A stretch of 64,000 bases of DNA from Shewanella inventionis (GCF_014641855.1 NZ_BMII01000002.1:1-64000), one strand, 5' to 3'. Counted from the first letter of the stretch, positions 1-9,059 are shown. The notes: generated by a model not told the origin, from the letters alone. Made by a program: numbers and translations.

Positions 1-450
1 GAAAAGATAGACTGGGCGGTCAGCTATATAACAATAAACGCAAAAAAGTCACAACAAAGAAAATCTAGAAAAGACATAACGTTAGATGGAGTTTTTGCAG
101 GCCTTAATGCTTAAGGTCCAGTGTATGTGCACAGCTTAGTCCATTAATACATCTTTCCATTGAAGAAGCGGAGAGTAGCAAAACCTTTATCGACTCACAA
201 AGTGAAATATGCTCAAAATGGCGATATTGATCATAAAAATTAATCATCAATGATTTAGTTAAAATAAGTGTTAACAATAGGTTATGCAGTGTGGGTGAAT
301 GTTAACAATTGGTGTTTTATGCATTAAAAATGATTTTTTATGTAGCATTTTTGGGTGAGGATTTTTAGTCGTTTATTTGATGTGGATCGCTATTTAATTC
401 TGAAAATGTCATACGCTTAGTTTATGGCTCATTGCGATAAAGGTGATTTT
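1..450. other. Left-edge intergenic region with a possible gene tail
   Basis: No complete gene is visible. Two short frames enter from the left edge: one is open from base 1 to a TAA at 112-114 (37 codons), the other ends at a TAG at 66-68 with a basic tail. Either could be the 3' end of a gene starting outside the window; the sequence does not decide between them. The rest is A+T-rich leader sequence with a direct repeat GTTAACAAT at 270-278 and 301-309, which may be a regulator half-site upstream of the nuclease gene. No convincing promoter was identified. Confidence 0.3.
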
Positions 451-1914
451 ATGCAAATGACTTTACAGTTTTTCGGAGCGACAGAAGAAGTGACGGGTTC
501 CTGCCATTTGCTGACTATTGATGGCAAGCAGGTACTATTAGATTGTGGGTTAATTCAAGGCGGAAAAGCCGACGAGTTGCGCAATCATGATCCTTTCCCA
601 TTTGATCCTGCCCAGCTTCATGCCGTGGTTTTAAGCCATGCGCATATTGACCATTCAGGACGTTTACCCAGTCTCGTTAAGCAAGGGTTTTTAGGCCCCA
701 TTTACACCCAAAGAGCCACCGCGCAGTTATGTAATATCATGCTGCGTGATGCGGCAATGCTGCAAGAGCGCGACACTGAAAGAAAAAATAAAAAGCGTGT
801 TAAAAATGATTTAGAAGCACTTGAACCACTCTTTACTGAAGAAGATGTCGAGCAGGTATTGGCTCAGTTTGTGGTGGTCGATTATGGCCAGCGTGTCCAA
901 GTGGCAGACGCTCTTGAAGTACGCTTGTCGGATGCGGGGCATATTCTCGGTTCGGCGATAGTTGAGTTGTGGCTAGGGCAACAGCCAGAACAGAAAAAAC
1001 TAGTTTTTAGTGGTGACTTAGGTCGTGCAGGCATGCCGATATTAAGTGATCCAACCTTTGTCGACAAAGCTGATTTAGTGCTAATGGAAAGTACCTACGG
1101 CAACCGTTTACACCGCAGCTGGCATGAAACACTAGTGGAGCTTAAATCGATATTTAAAGCGACCATTAACCAAAGTCGCGGCAATATTTTAATCCCCGCT
1201 TTTTCAGTGGGTCGTGCGCAAGAATTACTGTATTTGTTCCATTTATATGCCAAAGAATGGGACTTATCGCGTTGGCGTATTTGTTTAGACAGTCCAATGG
1301 CGATTAAAGCTACTGAGGTTTACGTTAACAATTACCCCATATTGGACGATGATTTTAAGCGTTTCACTCGGATGTCGCCCGGCAATCATCCATTACTATC
1401 GTGTGCTGAGTTTGTAAGCAGCACAGAAGAGTCGATAGCACTTAATGACATACACGAAGGATTAATTGTGATTGCGGGGAGCGGTATGTGTAATGGCGGC
1501 CGTATTCGTAACCATTTTGTGCATAATTTATGGCGTAAAGAAGCCAACATTATTATTTGTGGTTATCAGGCGTTAGGCACTCCGGGGCGCTTATTGGTGG
1601 ATGGCGCAGAAGAGCTGACCATTCATGGCCAAAGTGTCAAAGTGGCTGCGCGTATTCACACCGTTGGCGGTTTGTCTGCCCATGCTGACCAAGCTGAGTT
1701 GTTGCGTTGGTATCATCACTTTGAAGATTCACCTGCCATTATATTGGTGCATGGTGAGCCTGAGGCGCAACAAGTATTAATGGAAGCGCTTAATCAAGAT
1801 GAGGCAACCCAACCCAAAAGTAGTGCCATTGCTCAGTGGGGCGATTGCTTAGATTTAACCGCATTGCCAGAGTTTGTATGGCTTAATGCCGCCAGTGACA
1901 CATCTGAAACTTAA
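451..1914 (+). CDS. MBL-fold beta-CASP ribonuclease/RNA-processing protein
   Basis: This is a metallo-beta-lactamase-fold nuclease of the beta-CASP (CPSF73/YSH1-like) group, expected to act on RNA in the cytoplasm with two zinc ions. The metal motif SHAHIDHSG lies near residues 62-70, the SGDLG aspartate near 190, the beta-CASP segment PAFSVGRAQELL near 250 and the motif GGLSAHADQ near 402. Length (about 487 residues) fits bacterial single-gene members. An in-frame ATG exists at 424, but 451 is preferred because an AAGGTG sequence lies about 7 bases upstream of it. It appears monocistronic. The substrate cannot be read from sequence; the family assignment is secure. Confidence 0.9.
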   Translation: MQMTLQFFGATEEVTGSCHLLTIDGKQVLLDCGLIQGGKADELRNHDPFPFDPAQLHAVVLSHAHIDHSGRLPSLVKQGFLGPIYTQRATAQLCNIMLRDAAMLQERDTERKNKKRVKNDLEALEPLFTEEDVEQVLAQFVVVDYGQRVQVADALEVRLSDAGHILGSAIVELWLGQQPEQKKLVFSGDLGRAGMPILSDPTFVDKADLVLMESTYGNRLHRSWHETLVELKSIFKATINQSRGNILIPAFSVGRAQELLYLFHLYAKEWDLSRWRICLDSPMAIKATEVYVNNYPILDDDFKRFTRMSPGNHPLLSCAEFVSSTEESIALNDIHEGLIVIAGSGMCNGGRIRNHFVHNLWRKEANIIICGYQALGTPGRLLVDGAEELTIHGQSVKVAARIHTVGGLSAHADQAELLRWYHHFEDSPAIILVHGEPEAQQVLMEALNQDEATQPKSSAIAQWGDCLDLTALPEFVWLNAASDTSET

Positions 1915-1941
1915 AAGGTTAATTAACTTGAACTCAACTGA

Positions 1942-1969
1942 TGATGCTTAGCCTACGGGTTAAGCATCA
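1942..1969. terminator. Stem-loop between convergent genes
   Basis: TGATGCTTA (1942-1950) pairs perfectly with TAAGCATCA (1961-1969) around a 10-base loop. The right arm overlaps the last codons of the convergent HxlR gene. There is no clear T-run on either strand, so this is a weak or bidirectional terminator candidate. Confidence 0.35.
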
Positions 1970-2298
1970 ATTTCATTTTGCAGCTTTTCAATGTCGTCTA
2001 AAATCCGCATAAATTTTTGGCCAAACTCTGTCACCTCATACTCTACCCGAGGCGGAATTTCGGGATAATTTATCTTATTTAAAATCCCGAATTCGAGGTT
2101 CTTTTTTAAGCATTGATTGAGCACTTTAGTGCTGAGTCCATCAACCGATTTAACCATCTCACCGGGACGATTAATATTATTAGCGAGCAGCTGATACACG
2201 GTTAACGACCATTTGCAGCCGTAAATGGTTTCGACCATACGGGCTGACTTTTCGGGTGCAGACTTTCGTGAAAATAATTTTTCTTTTGTATTCATCAA
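1960..2298 (-). CDS. HxlR-family winged-helix transcriptional regulator
   Basis: A 112-residue protein with the HxlR/DUF24 winged-helix pattern: a Cys near residue 28 followed by KWSL (GCKWSL), the recognition region GLSTKVLNQCLKKNLEFG, and the wing PRVEYEVTEFG. Family members bind DNA as dimers and often sense electrophiles or oxidants through the N-terminal Cys. The gene is divergent from an SDR oxidoreductase 102 bases away with GTAC-type repeats between them, which suggests that it controls that gene and itself. Two consecutive ATGs (2298 and 2295) are possible starts. Confidence 0.85.
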   Translation of the reverse strand: MMNTKEKLFSRKSAPEKSARMVETIYGCKWSLTVYQLLANNINRPGEMVKSVDGLSTKVLNQCLKKNLEFGILNKINYPEIPPRVEYEVTEFGQKFMRILDDIEKLQNEIDA

Positions 2299-2301
2299 TA
2301 T

Positions 2302-2336
2302 GTACCTAAAAGTACCTATGGAACTAAATTGTACTT
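2302..2336. promoter_or_regulatory. Putative HxlR operator (GTAC repeats)
   Basis: The intergenic spacer holds GTACC at 2302 and 2312 (10-bp spacing) and an inverted repeat AAGTAC (2310-2315) / GTACTT (2331-2336). Paired repeats in a divergent regulator/target spacer are typical of HxlR control. Binding is inferred. Confidence 0.45.
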
Positions 2337-2400
2337 ACTATTCAATCAGATAGTTTATCAATAAGCTTATCACACTTACTCGTAACTTAGGTGTGAACAA

Positions 2401-3168
2401 ATGACAACTTTAACCCAAAAAACGGCATTAATTATTGGTGGCAGCAGTGGTATTGGTTTTGAAACCGCTAAGCAATTAATTACTCAAGGTGTCGCTACCA
2501 TTATTGTGGGTAACAATACTCAAAAGCTCGACGCAGCGGTTGCGCAGTTATCAGCATTGGGCGAGGCCAGTGGCGTTCAAGCAAACTTGTACAATGCGCA
2601 AGATCTGCAACGTGTGGTTGAAATGATTGATGCAATGGATTGTAGTATTGATTATTTAGTTAATGCAGCAGGTTATTTCAACCCTAAGCCATTTTTAGCG
2701 CATCTGTTGAGTGACTACGACATCTATATGGAGCTAAACAAAGCGATGTTTGTAATTTCGCAAGCGGTTGCCAGAAACATGATTAAGCATGGCGGTGGCA
2801 GCATTGTTAATATTGGTTCTATGTGGGCGAAGCAAGCCATTAAAGCAACTCCATCGAGTGCTTATTCTATGGCAAAAGCGGGGTTACATGCACTGACTCA
2901 GCATATGGCGATGGAATTAGCAGAGCATAATATCCGTGTTAATGCCGTGTCGCCAGCGGTAGTGCACACGCCTATTTATGAAGCCTTTATTGAGCCTAAT
3001 GACGTTGAAAGCGCATTAGCAGGTTTTAATGGATTCCACCCTATCGGCCGCATTGGTACAACTGTTGATGTTGCCAATAGCGTAAAGTTTTTATTGTCTT
3101 CACATGCGGCCTGGGTGACGGGCGCAATTTGGGATGTTGATGGCGGCGTAATGGCAGGCCGTAATTAA
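2401..3168 (+). CDS. SDR-family NAD(P)-dependent oxidoreductase
   Basis: A classical short-chain dehydrogenase/reductase of 255 residues. The nucleotide-binding glycine motif GGSSGIG is at 13-19, the NAAG motif at 88-91, the catalytic Ser at about 140, and the YxxxK pair at Tyr155/Lys159 (AYSMAKAG). The C-terminal ending [12 protein letters not shown] is typical of 3-oxoacyl-ACP reductase-like SDRs. The substrate is unknown. It is divergent from an HxlR regulator, so it is probably induced by a reactive small molecule, by analogy with other HxlR-controlled oxidoreductases. A strong terminator follows. Confidence 0.9.
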   Translation: MTTLTQKTALIIGGSSGIGFETAKQLITQGVATIIVGNNTQKLDAAVAQLSALGEASGVQANLYNAQDLQRVVEMIDAMDCSIDYLVNAAGYFNPKPFLAHLLSDYDIYMELNKAMFVISQAVARNMIKHGGGSIVNIGSMWAKQAIKATPSSAYSMAKAGLHALTQHMAMELAEHNIRVNAVSPAVVHTPIYEAFIEPNDVESALAGFNGFHPIGRIGTTVDVANSVKFLLSSHAAWVTGAIWDVDGGVMAGRN

Positions 3169-3225
3169 GCTAAACCCTAAATTGGGTTACAAGTAGATTG
3201 ATAAGCTCATTGTTGTAATTACGGT

Positions 3226-3269
3226 AAGCCCTTAAATGATTGATGATTTAAGGGCTTGTGCCTTTTTAT
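3226..3269 (+). terminator. Intrinsic terminator of the SDR gene
   Basis: A perfect 12-bp stem, AAGCCCTTAAAT (3226-3237) with ATTTAAGGGCTT (3246-3257), 8-base loop, followed by a T-rich tract. Confidence 0.8.
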
Positions 3270-3358
3270 TCTGATATAAAGCGATTTACTCTTTTGTTCT
3301 CCCATTAGGGCGCGTTAAGCTATGCATTAATTTGTTGTGTGTTTTGGCGAGTAGAGTG

Positions 3359-3883
3359 ATGAAGTTAGTTAAAATAGATAAAAGCCAGTACCGTTCGGTT
3401 AACAATCAGGTGCAGATTGGCTTAGTGGTGATACTGGCCATTTTGTCGTTGGTGTTCGGTCAGTTAATGATTTATTTCTTTGGCGTTAAGCCATTACCTG
3501 GTGCCGAGTCTACTGGGAATTTTCATCTAAACTTTACTGGGGTTATTTTGGCGTTAATGGTGTGCAGCCTGCTGGTGCGTAACTTGCGTGAAAAGCCCAA
3601 GTTTTATGAAGTGTATTACGTGTGGCAACTTAAGCAGCTGCAAAACAAAATTTACCGTAAACTCAAAGCGGTGCAACAAGCGGCCAAAGACAATAACCGT
3701 GATGCTTTGGTGGTATTGAGTTTTTATTATCAAAGTTTGGCATTGGTTTACGAGTTAGACAACAACACCTTAACCATGTCAAACGTCAATAATGAACTGG
3801 ATAAACTACAGCAAGCTATTGAAGCTGCAGGTTTTACAGTTGACACAGACGAATTCACTCCAGAGATGCTACAAGCTTTTTAA
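3359..3883 (+). CDS. DUF3087-type inner-membrane protein
   Basis: A protein of about 174 residues with two predicted membrane helices near residues 15-37 and 54-72 (IGLVVILAILSLVFG and VILALMVCSLLV), then a soluble C-terminal half rich in Lys, Gln and Asn that probably forms helices. It resembles the DUF3087 family of marine gammaproteobacteria; function is unknown. A longer frame begins with TTG at 3332, but ATG at 3359 gives the natural MKLVKIDK start. It is followed after 32 bases by the LLM oxidoreductase, with which it could be co-transcribed. Confidence 0.7.
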   Translation: MKLVKIDKSQYRSVNNQVQIGLVVILAILSLVFGQLMIYFFGVKPLPGAESTGNFHLNFTGVILALMVCSLLVRNLREKPKFYEVYYVWQLKQLQNKIYRKLKAVQQAAKDNNRDALVVLSFYYQSLALVYELDNNTLTMSNVNNELDKLQQAIEAAGFTVDTDEFTPEMLQAF

Positions 3884-3915
3884 GTTGGTTTTTATTCCTC
3901 AAATAAGGAGCCATG

Positions 3916-4929
3916 ATGTCAATATTGGCAGATATTCCTTTTTCGTTACTTGAACTTGCGCCAATGCGCGAAGACTCGACAGTGTCATCAACATTGCAGG
4001 GCAGTCTAGCTTATGCCCAGCATGCAGAAAGCTTGGGGTTTAATCGGTTTTGGCTTGCCGAACACCACAATATGCCGGGCATTATTTGCTCGGCCACTTC
4101 GATTTTAATCGGTTATATTGCGGGTGGCACAGAGCGCATTAGAGTGGGTGCGGGTGGCATTATGTTGCCTAATCATGCACCGCTTGTGGTGGCTGAGCAG
4201 TTTGGCACCTTAGCTAGCTTGTACCCAGGCCGAATTGATTTAGGCCTAGGCCGTGCGCCGGGCAGTGATCCGGTAACCAGCTTAGCGCTTAATCGTGATA
4301 CCCAGCGGGCGGAGCATTTTCCGAATGAAGTCAGTGAGCTGCAATCATTGCTTGGCCCACGTGAAGCTCGCCAAATAGGGCAGACTAAAGCGGTAAGAGC
4401 TATTCCGGGCGAAAATACCAATGTGCCGATTTGGTTATTAGGCTCAAGTTTATTCAGTGCGCAACTCGCGGCTCAACGTGGTTTGCCGTATGTGTTTGCG
4501 GGCCATTTTGCACCACGGTTTTTATCTGAGGCTATTGCGTTATATCGCCGTGAGTTTGTCCCGTCAGCAGTGCTCGCCAAACCTTATGTGATGGTTGGGC
4601 TACCGTTAGTGGCAGCGCCTACCGATGCTGAAGCGCAATACCTTAGCACCACTTCAAAACAACGCATTTTAGCGCTTATTCGTGGTCAAGAAATGTGGTT
4701 AAAACCGCCTGTCGATAGTATGGATGGGTTGTGGAGTGAGCAAGAAAAAAGCTATGTCGATAGTTTTTTAAGCTTATCTATTTGCGGCGGCCCTGCGACC
4801 ATTAAACATCGTTTAGCAGTGTTTGTTGAACAGCTTGGCGTAGATGAAGTGATGTTTACTAACGATTTATACAGCCATAAACATCGCCTGCGCGCACTCG
4901 ATATTTTAATGAGCATTAAAGAATCGTAA
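3916..4929 (+). CDS. LLM-class flavin-dependent oxidoreductase
   Basis: A luciferase-like monooxygenase-fold protein of 337 residues, expected to use reduced flavin. Seen are the N-terminal PFSLLELAPM strand, the RFWLAEHHN motif, the GGIMLPNHAPLVVAEQFGTL segment and GRIDLGLGRAPGSD, all characteristic of the YhbW/alkanal monooxygenase-like subgroup. The physiological substrate is not known for this subgroup. The ribosome site AAGGAG (3905-3910) lies too close to the ATG at 3913 and is better placed for the ATG at 3916. Confidence 0.88.
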   Translation: MSILADIPFSLLELAPMREDSTVSSTLQGSLAYAQHAESLGFNRFWLAEHHNMPGIICSATSILIGYIAGGTERIRVGAGGIMLPNHAPLVVAEQFGTLASLYPGRIDLGLGRAPGSDPVTSLALNRDTQRAEHFPNEVSELQSLLGPREARQIGQTKAVRAIPGENTNVPIWLLGSSLFSAQLAAQRGLPYVFAGHFAPRFLSEAIALYRREFVPSAVLAKPYVMVGLPLVAAPTDAEAQYLSTTSKQRILALIRGQEMWLKPPVDSMDGLWSEQEKSYVDSFLSLSICGGPATIKHRLAVFVEQLGVDEVMFTNDLYSHKHRLRALDILMSIKES

Positions 4930-4991
4930 TCGTTATAGGGACTAAGATAGACAACCTTGCCATAGAGGGATATCTGTTGCATATTTAAGCA

Positions 4992-6197
4992 ATGAATCAA
5001 CTACATGGAATGTTGTTAATGCCCTTATCAAGTCATCTGCTATTGAGTTGGCGCAATATCATGTTGTGCCTTATGACCGTGTTATTAAGTGCTTGTTCAC
5101 TGCATCCTGCCAATAACCAACAATCAACGACGTTGCCTTCGTTTAATTATTCACTAGTGTCAGCTGAGCAGGTTAATGATGTACCCGCCATTTCGAGCTT
5201 AACGCATTTAACCTTATCGCAGCGAGATGAGTTAGCGGCTTTTGTATTGAGGGACAGCATTAAAGCATTACCAAACCGATTAAAAGTAGCCGCATTTATC
5301 AATCATAAAATGATGAATTTTAATTACGAAGGGCAAAATTATACCAGTACAGAATCCTGGGAAAACCAGTCTGGTAATTGTATGGCATTGGCACTATTAA
5401 CCTATTCGGTAGCAAAAGAGCTTAACGTGCATACGGTGTTTCAAGTAGTGCATGCCGCGCCAATATTGACCAATATTACGTCTGATATTTTAGTGACCTC
5501 GGATCATGTTCGTATATTTTTGTACGATGAAAAACCTGAAGGGCACTTTTTGAGTGGTAGCTTGGCGACGGTGATTGATTATTTCCCCGATCGCTTTGAT
5601 AGAACGGGCGCAATCGTATCGGAAGAACAATTTTTAGCGATGTTTTATCGTAATTTAGCGGCAGATGCCATGCTTGAGAAACAATATCAACAAGCGTTTT
5701 TACTGCTCAATAAAGGGTTAACGCTGGCCCCAGATTACGAGGCATTAATCAATATGATGGCCATTGCTCACCGTCGTTTAGGCGATGAACACACGGCTGA
5801 AAAACTTTATCGCTACGCTTTAGCTAATAATACAAATTCGATTAGTGTTTTAAGCAATTATCGTTTGTTGTTGGAATTGCAAACTAGAACCGCGGAAGCA
5901 CAGAAGATTAATCAACATTTGTTAGCAATAGAGTCGAGTAATCCATACAGCTATTACAGTTTGGGCATTGAAGCGCTCGAGTTTAAAGACTATAAAACTA
6001 CCGTGATATTTTTAGAAAAATTTATCGACAGTGCACCGTATTTTCATCCTGCATACTATGCACTTGCCCGTGCTCACGTTGGTTTAGGGCAGCATAAAAA
6101 AGCACAAGATATTTTACAACAGGCGATAGCGTTAACTGACATGCCCGCCAGTAAGCGCAATTATTTAGCTAAGCTTAATATGCTTAAAGATAAATAA
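4992..6197 (+). CDS. Transglutaminase-like/TPR lipoprotein
   Basis: The N-terminus carries a hydrophobic stretch ending in LLSAC (Cys at about 35), a lipobox. Next comes a transglutaminase-like region with the Cys in SGNCMALALL and a downstream DHVRIF histidine, then several tetratricopeptide repeats (for example AFLLLNKGLTLAPDYEALI and AYYALARAHVGLGQHKKA). Such proteins usually act as envelope scaffolds or peptidase-like factors. The exact start is uncertain: later in-frame ATGs at 5019 and 5061 also leave a plausible lipoprotein signal, and no strong ribosome site decides. A MITE-like element begins right after its stop codon. Confidence 0.75.
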   Translation: MNQLHGMLLMPLSSHLLLSWRNIMLCLMTVLLSACSLHPANNQQSTTLPSFNYSLVSAEQVNDVPAISSLTHLTLSQRDELAAFVLRDSIKALPNRLKVAAFINHKMMNFNYEGQNYTSTESWENQSGNCMALALLTYSVAKELNVHTVFQVVHAAPILTNITSDILVTSDHVRIFLYDEKPEGHFLSGSLATVIDYFPDRFDRTGAIVSEEQFLAMFYRNLAADAMLEKQYQQAFLLLNKGLTLAPDYEALINMMAIAHRRLGDEHTAEKLYRYALANNTNSISVLSNYRLLLELQTRTAEAQKINQHLLAIESSNPYSYYSLGIEALEFKDYKTTVIFLEKFIDSAPYFHPAYYALARAHVGLGQHKKAQDILQQAIALTDMPASKRNYLAKLNMLKDK

Positions 6198-6198
6198 C

Positions 6199-6390
6199 CT
6201 GAGATCGGGATAATAAACGCCTTTCAAACAGTCCTTTGCCCTGCTAACTGCGTTGAATCGACTTGCAATAGGCTAGCTATTGATGCGTCAATTCGCCTTG
6301 TTAGCAGAACAAATGACAAGCTTGAAAGTGAGAGTGGGTAACGTGTTGATTTTAAATAACATAAGATCTTCCCTTATCCCGAACTCAGGT
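6199..6390. mobile_element. MITE-like inverted-repeat element with flanking direct repeat
   Basis: A noncoding 192-bp element whose ends are an imperfect inverted repeat: CCTGAGATCGGGATAA at the left and TTATCCCGAACTCAGG at the right (15 of 16 complementary). Inner arms also pair, including CTTTCAA/TTGAAAG and CTGCTAAC/GTTAGCAG, so nearly the whole element folds on itself. It is flanked by identical TAAATAACCT copies at 6191-6200 and 6391-6400, of which about 8 bp could be a target-site duplication. There is no transposase gene, so it would move in trans if at all. Confidence 0.65.
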
Positions 6391-6417
6391 TAAATAACCT
6401 AAACGATAAATAACAGC

Positions 6418-6448
6418 AAAAAACCAAGACTCGCGTCTTGGTTTTTTT
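6418..6448. terminator. Bidirectional intrinsic terminator
   Basis: AAAAAACCAAGAC (6418-6430) and GTCTTGGTTTTTT (6435-6447) form a 13-bp perfect stem with a TCGC loop and T-runs on both strands. It serves the TPR lipoprotein gene and the convergent ohr gene. Confidence 0.88.
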
Positions 6449-6474
6449 GTTGGCTAATGTCGCAATCTTTTGGG

Positions 6475-6897
6475 TTAAATCGCTTGGCCATTTACAGTTA
6501 ATTTTACATCAATGTTGCCACGTACTGCATTTGAATATGGGCAAACTTGGTGCGCGGTTTTAACCAGTTTTTCTGCTGATTGCTGGTCTAAATCAAGTTC
6601 AACCGCAAGGGCGACTGTAAGTGCAAATCCGCCATTATCGTTGGGGCCAATGCCTACCGTTGCTGTGGTGGGAGCTGCTTTGATGGCCACTTTACCTTGG
6701 CTTGCTACGTGCAATATTGCGTTTGAGAAACAGGCTGCATATCCTGCGGCAAATAATTGTTCAGGGTTAGTAAACTCGCCACTGCCGCCCATTTCTTTTG
6801 GGTAGCTTAATTGTAAGTCGACTTTTTTGTCGTCGGTAGAAACTTGACCATTACGGCCTGCTAATGCGGTTGCTGAAGTGGTGTATAACGTTGACAT
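6475..6897 (-). CDS. ohr: Organic hydroperoxide resistance protein Ohr (OsmC family)
   Basis: A 140-residue OsmC/Ohr peroxidase that reduces organic hydroperoxides with two redox cysteines in the cytoplasm. The catalytic Cys56 lies in GYAACFSNA and the resolving Cys119 in VCPYSNAVRGN, the Ohr-specific signature, with the conserved N-terminal Arg15. Length is typical. Upstream (6931-7014) are inverted repeats like those bound by OhrR/MarR-type repressors, although no ohrR gene is adjacent. It ends at a shared terminator. Confidence 0.93.
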   Translation of the reverse strand: MSTLYTTSATALAGRNGQVSTDDKKVDLQLSYPKEMGGSGEFTNPEQLFAAGYAACFSNAILHVASQGKVAIKAAPTTATVGIGPNDNGGFALTVALAVELDLDQQSAEKLVKTAHQVCPYSNAVRGNIDVKLTVNGQAI

Positions 6898-6930
6898 AGT
6901 AAACCTCGTGTAAAAGTAAAATATTCTAAG

Positions 6931-7014
6931 TTGCGCACAGTTTAAGTTGTGCGCAATCTAATTGTGTTCACTATAACTAAGCAAAAAATAAAATGCAACT
7001 ATATTGCGCACAAT
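6931..7014. promoter_or_regulatory. Putative OhrR-type operators upstream of ohr
   Basis: A perfect 9-bp inverted repeat, TTGCGCACA (6931-6939) and TGTGCGCAA (6948-6956), lies about 35 bp upstream of the ohr start. A second near-copy of its left half, TTGCGCACAATTTAA, starts at 7004. Two related sites suggest cooperative binding by a MarR-type repressor encoded elsewhere. Confidence 0.6.
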
Positions 7015-7103
7015 TTAATTTAGTTAATTTGTTTCGCCTATAAAAAGGGGGGTTACATCAGCAGGCTTGGTTTGACAATTATTAAGGCTGCAGGCAAGTC
7101 GGG

Positions 7104-7137
7104 TTTGTCATGCTTTTGTCACTGTAATGTCACTCAA
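7104..7137 (+). promoter_or_regulatory. Pho box upstream of phoD-like gene
   Basis: TGTCA occurs at 7106, 7117 and 7128, an exact 11-bp period, which is the spacing of PhoB direct-repeat half-sites. It sits about 90 bp upstream of a phosphatase gene, so control by phosphate starvation is a strong inference. Confidence 0.7.
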
Positions 7138-7219
7138 CACTCTCACAATAACCGCTCATTAGACCTCTTAGGCCGTGCAAATCATGGCCATCCGTTAACG
7201 ATAAAAATAAGGATATGAT

Positions 7220-8983
7220 ATGAAACGGTTTGTCACTCGTCGTGATTTTTTGGCTATGTCAGCTAAAGGTGTTGGTGCTGCTGTGGTGTCTTACGGACTA
7301 ATGGGCTGCAATAGTGATGACGATGAGGTTATTTCTGGTCAGTTTTTACAAGGTATTGCCAGTGGCGACCCTGCAGCTGATGCCGTGATCTTATGGACGC
7401 GCGTTACGCCTGATATACAAGGCGATATAACGGTGTCATGGGAAGTCGCCACCGACAGTAACTTTACTGATTTGGTGACTAATGGACAAACCGTCACCAA
7501 TGACAGTCGTGACTATACCGTTAAAGTTGATGCGGTGGGTTTAGCGCCAGGTCAGCAATATTTTTATCGTTTTAAAGCAGGTGAAAACGTATCTGAGATT
7601 GGTCAAACCCGCACGTTACCCCAGGGCAGTGTTGACTCAGTTAAGCTTGCGGTGATGTCGTGTGCTAATTTCCCAGCGGGTTATTTTAATGTGTACGAAA
7701 TGGCTGCTCAGCGAGATGATTTAGATGCTGTGGTGCATTTAGGCGATTACCTTTATGAATATGCTCGTGGTGAATACGCCAGCGAAAATGCCGCTGCATT
7801 AGGCCGTGAAGTCTTGCCTGAAGGTGAGCTGTTTCTATTAGCCGATTATCGTACACGTTACAGCCAGTACCGCAGTGACAGTAGTTTACAAAAGCTGCAT
7901 GCCAAAGTGCCTTTTATTACCGTGTGGGACGACCATGAAGTGGCTAACGACACCTGGAAAGACGGCGCTGAAAATCATAACGACGATGAAGGTGATTTTG
8001 ATCAACGCAAAGCTGCTGCACTGCAAGCCTACTTTGAGTGGCTACCCATTAGGCCTTGGAGCGAAGGGAATAATGAAGAAATCTACAGAAGTTTTAATTA
8101 CGGTAACTTGGTTGATTTGCACATGCTCGATACTCGTGTGCTGGCTCGCGATAAACAATTAGAGTACAGCGACTACATTGACGCAACAACGGGCAGCTTT
8201 GATAGTGATAATTTTTTAGCCGCAGTCACTGACACCAATCGTACTTTATTGGGGCAAACCCAATTGTTATGGCTACAGCAAACCTTGTTGCAGTCTACTG
8301 CTAAGTGGCAGGTACTGGGGCAGCAAGTGTTAATGGGTAAAATGTTATTGCCTGCTGCTATTGCGACTCAGCAAATGAGTATTCCACAATTTGCTGAGCT
8401 CGCGGGTATTGCGGTATTAGCTGCTCGTGCACAAGCAGGCGATACCACGTTAACCGCTGAACAACTGGCTTACCTGCAAGCTAACCAAGACAAGTTGACC
8501 CCAGAGGTGATGGTGTTACTACAATTGCCATCGATTCCATACAATCTTGATGCTTGGGATGGTTACGCCTATGAGCGCGAAGTAATATATGCCACAGCGA
8601 AATCGTTAAATCACAATTTAGTGGTTATTGCTGGAGACACTCATAATGCGTGGGCTAATGAGCTAACAGACACCAATGGCGATACCGTAGGCGTTGAATT
8701 TGCCACTAGCTCCGTGTCATCACCAGGGCTTGAATATTACTTAGGTTTGTCTGATGCTGAAATGCCAGCAACCGAAGCGGCAATTGTGGACTTAGTGAGC
8801 GATCTTAAATATGCCAACTTAAAAGACCGGGGTTATTTGTTGCTAAGCTTTACGGCAGATGAAGTACGCGGCGATTGGCAATACGTCGATACCATTTTAG
8901 ACACAACCTTTGCCAGTTTAGATGCACGTAATTACAGCGCGACGAGCGCTGCGGGTAACCCACAAATCGTGGCAATGTCGTAA
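7220..8983 (+). CDS. phoD: PhoD-family alkaline phosphatase/phosphodiesterase, Tat lipoprotein
   Basis: A 587-residue PhoD-type metallophosphatase that releases phosphate from organic esters outside the cytoplasm. The N-terminus has the twin-arginine motif TRRDFLAM (residues 6-13) followed by LMGC with Cys30, so it is probably a Tat-exported lipoprotein. Metal-site motifs include VVHLGDYLYEY, VWDDHEVANDTW and VIAGDTHNAW, which are the PhoD Fe/Ca ligand segments. An 11-bp-phased Pho box lies upstream, consistent with PhoB control. A ribosome site AAGGATATG precedes the ATG. Single-gene unit. Confidence 0.9.
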   Translation: MKRFVTRRDFLAMSAKGVGAAVVSYGLMGCNSDDDEVISGQFLQGIASGDPAADAVILWTRVTPDIQGDITVSWEVATDSNFTDLVTNGQTVTNDSRDYTVKVDAVGLAPGQQYFYRFKAGENVSEIGQTRTLPQGSVDSVKLAVMSCANFPAGYFNVYEMAAQRDDLDAVVHLGDYLYEYARGEYASENAAALGREVLPEGELFLLADYRTRYSQYRSDSSLQKLHAKVPFITVWDDHEVANDTWKDGAENHNDDEGDFDQRKAAALQAYFEWLPIRPWSEGNNEEIYRSFNYGNLVDLHMLDTRVLARDKQLEYSDYIDATTGSFDSDNFLAAVTDTNRTLLGQTQLLWLQQTLLQSTAKWQVLGQQVLMGKMLLPAAIATQQMSIPQFAELAGIAVLAARAQAGDTTLTAEQLAYLQANQDKLTPEVMVLLQLPSIPYNLDAWDGYAYEREVIYATAKSLNHNLVVIAGDTHNAWANELTDTNGDTVGVEFATSSVSSPGLEYYLGLSDAEMPATEAAIVDLVSDLKYANLKDRGYLLLSFTADEVRGDWQYVDTILDTTFASLDARNYSATSAAGNPQIVAMS

Positions 8984-9005
8984 GCACTTTTGATTAACCA
9001 AAACT

Positions 9006-9032
9006 ATTCAGCCACCTTTTGGGTGGCTGAAT
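9006..9032. terminator. Stem-loop between convergent genes
   Basis: ATTCAGCCACC (9006-9016) pairs perfectly with GGTGGCTGAAT (9022-9032) around TTTTG. There is no long T-run, but the stable stem between converging genes suggests a bidirectional terminator. Confidence 0.55.
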
Positions 9033-9059
9033 GATTATAAATGATCGATGAAGTGTCGA

